Shown one piece after another: positions 1 to 4,379 of a DNA stretch of 7,025 bases (its first letter is position 1; each line of letters starts with the position of its first letter). Source of the stretch: Pyrinomonadaceae bacterium (GTDB lineage Bacteria; Acidobacteriota; Blastocatellia; Pyrinomonadales; Pyrinomonadaceae); assembly GCA_014379075.1 (NCBI GenBank), contig JACMMN010000202.1, positions 1 to 7,025 of the forward strand, given 5' to 3'. Position numbers and translations under genes: made by a program. The notes beneath the pieces were generated by a model. The model saw only the letters and a program-made list of their open reading frames with translations. It searched no databases and was not told where the DNA came from.

Positions 1-217
1 GATCGGCGTCAAAAAGCCGATCTTATTTGTCCACGGCGATAAGGACGAATTCGGTTCGGTTGAAAATTTGAAGAAGCTCGTGGATAAGGTTGCCAAAACT
101 GCCGATGCCGAACTTGTAGTATTCGAAAACAGCGGACATTTTTTTGACGAACATTTGAAAGAGTTGCGTGAAGCAGTTAAAAATTGGGTAGAGAAGAAAC
201 TTTCGGATAGCAACTGA
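1..217 (+). CDS. Alpha/beta hydrolase, C-terminal end (partial)
   Basis: Frame starting at base 2, 71 residues, open at the left edge and ending in TGA at 215-217. The fragment begins with a beta strand and the loop KPILFVHGDKDEFGS, which matches the acid-residue loop of alpha/beta hydrolases; Asp15 of the fragment is the likely catalytic acid. A helix and a strand follow, then NSGHFF, where His46 is the likely catalytic histidine. The nucleophile elbow with its serine or cysteine lies outside the window, so substrate and subfamily cannot be told; the loop resembles small single-domain hydrolases of the dienelactone-hydrolase or COG2945 kind. The gene shares strand with the thioesterase 66 bases downstream. 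Membership of the fold is fairly sure; the exact function is not. Confidence 0.75.
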   Translation, partial: IGVKKPILFVHGDKDEFGSVENLKKLVDKVAKTADAELVVFENSGHFFDEHLKELREAVKNWVEKKLSDSN

Positions 218-263
218 TAGGTGATAACTGATATTTCAGAAATTATCATCGTTCAGGTATCAG
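211..263. repeat. Short repeats and weak hairpin between hydrolase and thioesterase
   Basis: AACTGATA occurs directly repeated at 212-219 and 226-233, and its complement core TATCAG lies at 258-263. TGATAACTG (222-230) can fold back on CAG (237-239) plus TTATCA (243-248) with a three-base bulge. The stretch overlaps the hydrolase stop codon. It could be a weak terminator or the scar of an older repeat-bounded element; the evidence is thin. Confidence 0.3.
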
Positions 264-283
264 ATACTCCGAAGAAAAACAAC

Positions 284-694
284 ATGACGGAAAATCAAAC
301 AGAACTCCACCGGCCGATGAGCGATAAGGATGCGGCAATCCGCTTGACGATGATGCCGCGCGACACGAACGCGCATGGAACCGTTTTTGGCGGAATTATA
401 CTTAGCTACATCGACGTCGCCGGCGGCGTCGAAGCCGTTCGTCACACGAAACATGAGCGATTCGTAACGGTTGCGATGAAGGAGGTGATCTTTCACGAAC
501 CCGTATTCATCGGCGATCTGGTCAGCTTTTACGCCGAAACGGTGCATGTCGGGAACACTTCCATAACAATACACGTCGATGTCGAGGCCGAAAGATTCGG
601 CAGCAAGGGACAAAAAGTGAAGGTCACATCAGCCGACGTCACATTCGTAGCGATCAGCCAAAATCGCGAAAAAGTAAAAATAGGTAAGGAGTAG
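284..694 (+). CDS. Acyl-CoA thioesterase, YciA-like hotdog fold
   Basis: 136 residues from the ATG at 284, close to the length of E. coli YciA (132). The family hydrolyses acyl-CoA to free acid and CoA in the cytosol and works as a multimer of single hotdog domains. Visible family features are NAHGTVFGG (29-37), which caps the central helix, the likely catalytic Asp44 in SYIDVAGG, the strand FHEPVFIGD (70-78) matching the FxxPVxxGD pattern, and VHVGNTSI (87-94). The frame is open back to a GTG at 221, but the extra 21 residues fall in a repeat-rich spacer and precede the usual family start, so ATG 284 is preferred; its ribosome site (GAAG, 271-274) is weak. The stop codon TAG (692-694) is the first three bases of the inverted-repeat cassette, so the present C-terminus was probably set by that insertion. 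Acyl-chain preference cannot be read from sequence. Confidence 0.88.
   Translation: MTENQTELHRPMSDKDAAIRLTMMPRDTNAHGTVFGGIILSYIDVAGGVEAVRHTKHERFVTVAMKEVIFHEPVFIGDLVSFYAETVHVGNTSITIHVDVEAERFGSKGQKVKVTSADVTFVAISQNREKVKIGKE
685..691 (+). promoter_or_regulatory. Shine-Dalgarno sequence stranded from truA
   Basis: TAAGGAG is the best ribosome binding sequence in this part of the window, yet no ATG follows it closely: the next reading frame begins at 752. It lies immediately before the left cassette arm. Joining base 691 to base 1154 would place it 10 bases before the truA ATG, close to the 9-base spacing seen for the ferredoxin (GAGGAG, 2025-2030) and the superoxide dismutase (AAAGGAG, 2426-2432). 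It is inferred to be the original truA ribosome binding site. Confidence 0.55.
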
Positions 695-732
695 TTACAG
701 GAAGTTTCAGAGTTACAGGAAGTTACAGAATG
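692..732 (+). repeat. Left arm of cassette inverted repeat (two tandem 18-mers)
   Basis: Bases 693-710 and 711-728 are two copies of an 18-mer, AGTTACAGGAAGTTTCAG and AGTTACAGGAAGTTACAG, identical at 17 of 18 positions. The arm is the inverse complement of the right arm, with three A/G differences in the first 31 bases. Its first three bases serve as the thioesterase stop codon. In RNA the arm would form the 5' side of a long stem. Confidence 0.85.
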
Positions 733-751
733 ACGGGTAGTTTAAGAAGGG

Positions 752-1106
752 ATGGCAAAATTTTCTAAATTCGAAGAAATTCAAGCATGGCAAAAGGCTC
801 ACGATGTAACACTTCGAATTTATCGAATGACGGCTGCTGGAAATTTTTCAAGGGATTTTGGCCTGCGAGATCAGATTCGAAGATCATCTGTTTCGATAAT
901 GGCATGGGCGAAAGACTAATGCGGAGTTCGCAAATTTTCTAAATATTGCTCGGGGTTAAACAGCCGAAGTGCAGTCGCATCTGTATGTAGCTATAGGTAC
1001 GGATTATATAAATAAAGGTGAATTCGATGAGATATATCAAACTCTAACGGAAATTTCTCGAATGACTCTATCTTTGGCTCAATATCTTAGAACGAGTGAG
1101 AAGTAA
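752..1106 (+). pseudogene. Four-helix-bundle protein (S23/IVS family), disrupted
   Basis: From ATG 752 the frame gives 55 residues and stops at 917-919. It reads like the N-terminal half of the family: FEEIQAWQKAHD (helix 1), then FGLRDQIRRSSVSIMA (35-51). The family normally continues with NIAEGF after this point. Here that motif is gone, and the sequence resumes in another frame as GRKTNAEFANFLNIARG, as if about 17 bases were lost after base 904. That second frame has an in-frame TAA at 957-959 where the family has Ser in GSTAEV (TCA to TAA would do it), then continues TAEVQSHLYVA to a proper end at 1106. Repaired, the protein would be about 123 residues, normal for the family. Two independent lesions make a functional product very unlikely. 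The intact family forms ring-like oligomers; its cellular role is poorly known, though a relative acts with diversity-generating retroelements. The gene looks more AT-rich than its neighbours. Confidence 0.88.
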
Positions 1107-1109
1107 TTT

Positions 1110-1153
1110 CTGCACTCTGAATCTTCCTGCAACTCTGAAACTTCCCGCAACTA
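1110..1153 (-). repeat. Right arm of cassette inverted repeat (two tandem 18-mers)
   Basis: Read on the minus strand from 1153, this arm holds two 18-mers, AGTTGCGGGAAGTTTCAG (1152-1135) and AGTTGCAGGAAGATTCAG (1134-1117), identical at 16 of 18 positions, followed by AGTGCAG (1116-1110). It mirrors the left arm. It ends 10 bases before the truA start codon and lies where a ribosome binding site would be expected; no Shine-Dalgarno-like run occurs within it on the plus strand. Confidence 0.85.
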
Positions 1154-1163
1154 TATTTACTTT

Positions 1164-1952
1164 ATGCCAACTTGGAAATTAGAGCTTGAATACGAGGGAA
1201 CGCGGTATCGCGGCTGGCAGATACAGCATAACGCCAAATCGATACAAGGCGAGATGATGGATGCGGCGCGGCAGCTTTTCTCAGAGAAAGTCGATTTTTT
1301 CGGTGCCGGAAGGACCGATGCCGGTGTTCATGCTTACCGTCAGATCGCCCATTTGCGGGTTCCTGAACTCCGCACGAATATTACGCCCAAACAAATACAG
1401 TTTGGTTTCAACGACATTCTTCCGCACGATATCAATATCGTCAAAGTATCGAACGCACCCGATACTTTTCACGCCCGCCACGATGCCGTCGCCCGCTATT
1501 ATCTTTACCAAATATCGACGCGGCGAACAGCTTTCGGCAAGAATTTTGTCTGGTGGATAAAGGATAATCTCGACGCGAAAGCGATGGCCGAAGCGGCAAA
1601 AATGCTCCAAGGCAAGCACGACTTTTTTTCGTTTTGCGAGATCGATGACACAAAAAAACAATCGACCATCGTAAAAGTCGAAAAGGCCGAGATATTCACC
1701 GATGGCGATCTGATCTGCTTCCGCGTCGGCGCCAGCCACTTTTTGTGGAAAATGGTTCGGCGAATAGTCGGAATGCTTGTCGAACTCGGGCGCGGAAATC
1801 TTACTTTTGACGGTTTTGAACGGCTTCTGAAATTTCACTCGGAAACGACCGCTCAATATACCGCACCGCCGTCGGGTTTGTTTTTGGAAAAGGTTTTGTA
1901 TGACGGCGATAAACCGCCGACCGAAAGGCGGGCCGTTATTGCGCTGCCTTAA
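1164..1952 (+). CDS. truA: tRNA pseudouridine(38-40) synthase TruA
   Basis: 262 residues, full length for the family. The enzyme isomerises uridine to pseudouridine at positions 38, 39 and 40 of the anticodon stem-loop of many tRNAs, as a homodimer in the cytosol. The catalytic Asp is Asp52 in GAGRTDAGVHA (47-57). Other family marks are the N-terminal strand LELEYEGTRYRGWQIQ (6-21), FNDILPHDINIVKV (82-95), FHAR (102-105), the active-site tyrosine region RYYLY (111-115) and the C-terminal motif beginning FLWKMVRRIVGMLVELG. The ATG at 1164 agrees with the conserved N-terminus, but the bases before it (TATTTACTTT) contain no ribosome binding sequence; the nearest good one is at 685-691, across the cassette. 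Expression may therefore be reduced or depend on RNA folding. Genes on both sides are co-directional, with no sign of functional linkage beyond housekeeping. Confidence 0.97.
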   Translation: MPTWKLELEYEGTRYRGWQIQHNAKSIQGEMMDAARQLFSEKVDFFGAGRTDAGVHAYRQIAHLRVPELRTNITPKQIQFGFNDILPHDINIVKVSNAPDTFHARHDAVARYYLYQISTRRTAFGKNFVWWIKDNLDAKAMAEAAKMLQGKHDFFSFCEIDDTKKQSTIVKVEKAEIFTDGDLICFRVGASHFLWKMVRRIVGMLVELGRGNLTFDGFERLLKFHSETTAQYTAPPSGLFLEKVLYDGDKPPTERRAVIALP

Positions 1953-1955
1953 TTA

Positions 1956-1992
1956 AATTTGGCTTGCGTTCGCCTGCAACTTATGCCAAATT
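1956..1992 (+). terminator. Hairpin after truA, possible terminator or ferredoxin leader structure
   Basis: AATTTGGC (1956-1963) is perfectly complementary to GCCAAATT (1985-1992), and inside it TTGC (1964-1967) pairs with GCAA (1976-1979), giving a 12-bp stem with a five-base bulge on the 3' side and an eight-base loop. It begins four bases after the truA stop. No T-run follows, so intrinsic termination would be weak; it could instead be an mRNA structure in the ferredoxin leader. Confidence 0.35.
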
Positions 1993-2039
1993 CAACGTAA
2001 ACAAGTTTCAATAATTTCGACAACGAGGAGATTTTTTCA

Positions 2040-2384
2040 ATGCCGATAATCACTGCCGAAACTGCCAATGGCACTGTTTCTATTAATGAGGTCGAGGGAC
2101 GCAAGCTCGTCCTCGCTCTCGAAGATCATGGTGTGGACATACTTCACCGCTGCGGCGGAAACGCCCGCTGCACGACCTGCCGGGTGGAAGTCCTGGCGGG
2201 CGATCCGGGGCCTATTCGCGACGCGGAAAAAGCGGTTCTGGCAACCAAAACAGACCTCAACGATCACACGCGGCTGTCTTGCCAAATACGTTTGATCGAC
2301 GATCTGCACATAAAAGTCGTCAATCAGGCAAGCGTTGCCGGGATAGACGCCGGCGGACGGCCATTGGAAGAGACAACCCCGTAG
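2040..2384 (+). CDS. [2Fe-2S] ferredoxin, adrenodoxin-type cysteine spacing
   Basis: 114 residues with a single ferredoxin domain and no signal peptide, so a small cytosolic electron carrier. The cluster ligands are Cys38, Cys44, Cys47 and Cys81: CGGNARCTTC gives C-x5-C-x2-C, then 33 residues to LSCQ. The x5 gap between the first two cysteines is that of adrenodoxin or ISC-type ferredoxins rather than the x4 of plant-type ones. The domain ends near residue 95; the last 19 residues (GIDAGGRPLEETTP and preceding) are a polar tail. Translation is well supported by GAGGAG at 2025-2030, nine bases before the ATG. No reductase or partner enzyme is adjacent, so the electron donor and acceptor are unknown. 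The next gene is superoxide dismutase, 57 bases on; whether they share a transcript is unclear because a possible promoter lies between them. Confidence 0.92.
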   Translation: MPIITAETANGTVSINEVEGRKLVLALEDHGVDILHRCGGNARCTTCRVEVLAGDPGPIRDAEKAVLATKTDLNDHTRLSCQIRLIDDLHIKVVNQASVAGIDAGGRPLEETTP

Positions 2385-2394
2385 CGTCGGATTT

Positions 2395-2403
2395 TGCTAC
2401 AAT
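2395..2403 (+). promoter_or_regulatory. Possible extended -10 promoter for superoxide dismutase
   Basis: TGCTACAAT fits the extended -10 pattern TGnTAnnnT, with TACAAT one base from the TATAAT consensus. It lies 39 bases before the dismutase ATG, which would leave a leader of about 30 bases including the ribosome site AAAGGAG (2426-2432). No convincing -35 box is seen at 17 bases. It sits in the only gap between the ferredoxin and the dismutase. Confidence 0.4.
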
Positions 2404-2441
2404 CAAAGCTTAAGCCAAAACTTGGAAAGGAGAAATGAACA

Positions 2442-3068
2442 ATGGGTTTGAATACAGTATATAAAGCTAAATCGTTTGATCTTAGCGGTTTGACGGGCAT
2501 CTCCGACGAAACTCTGGCGATGCATTTCAAGCTGTATGAAGGTTATGTCACAAACACCAACACGCTGAACGAAAAGATCGCCGAACTGATCAAGGGCGGT
2601 GAACTCGACTCGACCAAAACTGCTGCTTACAGCGAAATGAAACGCCGTTTTGGGTTCGAATACAACGGCATGGTACTGCACGAATACTATTTTGAGAACA
2701 TGAAAAAGCAGGGCACGGGCGACCCCTCGAAGGATTCGGCTTTTGCAAAAGCGGCTGACGAGAGCTTCGGCAGCTACGACGTGTGGAAGGCAGATTTTGT
2801 TGCGACCGGCAAAATGCGCGGCGTGGGCTGGGCTGCAACTTATCAAGATCCTGCGAGCGGAGCGATCTCAAACCATTGGATCAACCTCCACGAAACGGGA
2901 AATGTCGCCGGCTATAAACCCATTTTGATAATGGATGTGTGGGAACACGCATTTATAAAAGACTACGCCCCGGCCGACCGTCCGAAATATATCGAAGCGT
3001 TTTTCTCGAATATCGATTGGAGCGCGGTGAGCAAGAGATTGTCGACAGCGGGAAGCGCCAACGCTTAA
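2442..3068 (+). CDS. Superoxide dismutase, Fe/Mn family
   Basis: 208 residues. Converts superoxide to oxygen and hydrogen peroxide. The four metal ligands are all present: His28 (ETLAMHFKLYEGYV), His80 (VLHEYYFEN), and Asp165 and His169 (DVWEHAF). The N-terminal helical hairpin spans roughly 1-90 and the alpha/beta C-terminal domain 95-200. There is no signal peptide, so the enzyme is cytosolic. Four residues before His80 the position is Gly76 rather than the Gln usual in classical bacterial Fe enzymes, and NHWINLHETG (144-153) replaces the typical NQDSP-like segment, so this belongs to a divergent branch whose metal (Fe, Mn or either) cannot be told. The ATG at 2442 follows AAAGGAG by nine bases; an out-of-frame ATG at 2434 lies between them. 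The gene ends just before a strong hairpin. Confidence 0.95.
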   Translation: MGLNTVYKAKSFDLSGLTGISDETLAMHFKLYEGYVTNTNTLNEKIAELIKGGELDSTKTAAYSEMKRRFGFEYNGMVLHEYYFENMKKQGTGDPSKDSAFAKAADESFGSYDVWKADFVATGKMRGVGWAATYQDPASGAISNHWINLHETGNVAGYKPILIMDVWEHAFIKDYAPADRPKYIEAFFSNIDWSAVSKRLSTAGSANA

Positions 3069-3072
3069 AACG

Positions 3073-3104
3073 TTTGGAGTTTCGCCTTTCGGCGAAACTC
3101 CAAA
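3073..3104 (-). terminator. Perfect 14-bp hairpin between convergent sod and sdhB
   Basis: TTTGGAGTTTCGCC (3073-3086) and GGCGAAACTCCAAA (3091-3104) are exact complements around a TTTC loop. The stem starts four bases beyond the sdhB stop and five after the sod stop. On the minus strand it is followed by CGTTTT, so it is a plausible intrinsic terminator for the sdh transcript; on the plus strand no T-run follows, though the stem may still block read-through and protect the sod mRNA 3' end. Confidence 0.8.
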
Positions 3105-3107
3105 AAT

Positions 3108-3908
3108 CTACTTCCTCAACCAGCCGAACAAAGCGTTAACCGTAACGTCGCGGTTGGTTTCGTATATCGCCCTCGTGAGCGGTATCGACATCGGGCAGAC
3201 CTTGACGCAGTTTTGCGAATCTCCGCAGTTCGCAATACCATCGTCGCCCAGCAATCCATTCAACCGCTCCTCAATATCCATTTTTCCTGTCGGATGCATG
3301 TTAAACAAACGGGCCTGCGCGATCGCCTGCGGACCGATATAATTATCGTCGCCGTATTGAGGACAGGCTTCGAGACAGCAGCCGCACGTCATGCAGCGGG
3401 AATATGCGTAGCGTTCCTGAGCAACCTCATTCGAGATCACCGGACCCGGCCCGAGATCATAGGTTCCATCCAGTTCGATCCAGGCATTAACCTGTTTAAG
3501 ATGATCGAACATCTGCGACCGGTCTACCTTTAGATCTCGCACATTTGGAAATTTCGACATGGGTTCCAAACTGACAGTATCGCTGCCTGAGGCAAGCAGC
3601 AGGTCATCGATCAATGCCGAGCAAGACTGCTGCACACGGCCGTCGATGACCATCGTGCAGATCCCGCAAACCTGCTCGAGGCAACTCATATCCCAAACCG
3701 GCGGCGTTGTTTTTTTACCATCAGCGGTCACCGGATGCTTGCGAATGTCCATTAAAGCAGAGATCACGTTCAGATTGCGGCGATACGGGATCGCAAACGT
3801 TTCCGAATAAATTTCAGAATCGGGATTATCCCGCCGCTGAATCTTGATCTTCACCGCCGACGGCGGATTCTCAAGCCGTTTCTTTTCGATGTGTGCATTT
3901 ACGCTCAT
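3108..3908 (-). CDS. sdhB: Succinate dehydrogenase iron-sulfur subunit SdhB
   Basis: 266 residues. Carries electrons from the flavin subunit to the quinone site of complex II through three clusters, bound to the inner face of the cytoplasmic membrane. The [2Fe-2S] ligands are Cys76, Cys81, Cys84 and Cys96; the [4Fe-4S] ligands Cys172, Cys175, Cys178 with Cys182 before Pro; and the [3Fe-4S] ligands Cys228, Cys234, Cys238. All are present, with additional Cys at 177. Segments such as YRRNLNVISALMDIRKHP (42-59) and DGTYDLGPGP (147-156) closely resemble Bacillus subtilis SdhB, which points to a type-B, menaquinone-linked enzyme. About 18 extra N-terminal residues precede the first strand, and no ribosome binding sequence is seen before the ATG. 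The 48-base gap upstream separates it from the WD40-like gene, not from sdhA as would be usual. It may be co-transcribed with sdhA or have its own promoter. Confidence 0.96.
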   Translation of the reverse strand: MSVNAHIEKKRLENPPSAVKIKIQRRDNPDSEIYSETFAIPYRRNLNVISALMDIRKHPVTADGKKTTPPVWDMSCLEQVCGICTMVIDGRVQQSCSALIDDLLLASGSDTVSLEPMSKFPNVRDLKVDRSQMFDHLKQVNAWIELDGTYDLGPGPVISNEVAQERYAYSRCMTCGCCLEACPQYGDDNYIGPQAIAQARLFNMHPTGKMDIEERLNGLLGDDGIANCGDSQNCVKVCPMSIPLTRAIYETNRDVTVNALFGWLRK

Positions 3909-3956
3909 TATTGTGTTACATTGGCCAGATAAAATCTATAAAACCGGCATCGCTTT

Positions 3957-4379
3957 CTATTCCCCCACCATCCCCAGCCGCTCTTCGATCGGGTTATTGG
4001 AAAACTCCCAGAGATAGCCGGTATCGACCTTTGAATTTACGAGCACGCCTCCGGTGGCTAAATATTTACCGTCGTCACTAAACTGCATGGGCATTGTCGA
4101 ATTGCTCAGATTCTGTACGTGTTCGCCCTTAATGTTCCAAACCTTTACTTCCTTTTTTAAGCCTTCCGATGTAGCTATCATCTCGCTATTGGGGCTCCAC
4201 TTGATCGAGATCAACGCGCTCTGCGTTTTTGCTCTGGGAATAGATGCCACGATCCTGCCGGTATCCGTTTCCCAAATTTGGAAAAGTACAGTCTTATTCT
4301 TTCGCGGAGTCGTTACCAGAAACCTTCGGTCGCTGCTAAGGATAGTGCCAACAGCCATAGATTTTTCAAATCCATACAT
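3957..4379 (-). CDS. WD40-like propeller protein, C-terminal part
   Basis: 140 residues from an ATG that overlaps the stop of the preceding frame (TGATG at 4381-4377). It holds three more propeller repeats: VGTILSSDRRFLVTT onward (10-47), LISIKWSPNSEMIATSEG onward (56-90) and MQFSDDGKYLATGG onward (97-126). It lacks a signal peptide and starts in the middle of a blade, so it is not a sensible stand-alone protein. The TGATG overlap would permit translational re-initiation, which could in principle yield a separate polypeptide, but a cytosolic half-propeller is improbable. The stop at 3957 leaves 48 bases before sdhB. Confidence 0.6.
   Translation of the reverse strand: MYGFEKSMAVGTILSSDRRFLVTTPRKNKTVLFQIWETDTGRIVASIPRAKTQSALISIKWSPNSEMIATSEGLKKEVKVWNIKGEHVQNLSNSTMPMQFSDDGKYLATGGVLVNSKVDTGYLWEFSNNPIEERLGMVGE

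Larger units (their letters stand above)
692..1153. mobile_element. IVS-like cassette: inverted-repeat arms around a four-helix-bundle gene
   Basis: A unit of 462 bases whose ends are inverted repeats: 692-722 pairs with 1123-1153 at 28 of 31 positions, and weaker pairing continues to about 732/1113. Inside is one degraded gene of the S23 / four-helix-bundle family. The same protein family is encoded by intervening sequences of 23S rRNA, which also sit inside a terminal stem; here the unit is intergenic. No transposase is present, so any movement would need help in trans. A TA pair lies at both extreme ends (692-693 and 1152-1153), which could be a target duplication or part of the repeat. 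Limits are defined by the arms only; that the unit is mobile is inferred. Confidence 0.6.

Noticed and set aside
221..283. GTG start giving a 157-residue thioesterase
   Set aside because: The additional 21 residues lie in a repeat-rich spacer, have no ribosome site and precede the family's normal start; ATG 284 gives a standard length.
693..728. CRISPR-like direct repeats
   Set aside because: The two 18-mers are directly adjacent with no spacers, there are only two per arm, and they are inverted across the cassette; no cas genes are present.
692..1153. Insertion sequence or MITE with transposase ends
   Set aside because: No transposase fragment is visible and the interior is a recognisable four-helix-bundle gene; the TA at each end is too short to claim a target duplication. 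IVS-like cassette fits better.
2434..2436. ATG eight bases upstream of the dismutase start
   Set aside because: It is out of frame with the dismutase and sits too close to the Shine-Dalgarno sequence; the frame at 2442 carries all metal ligands.
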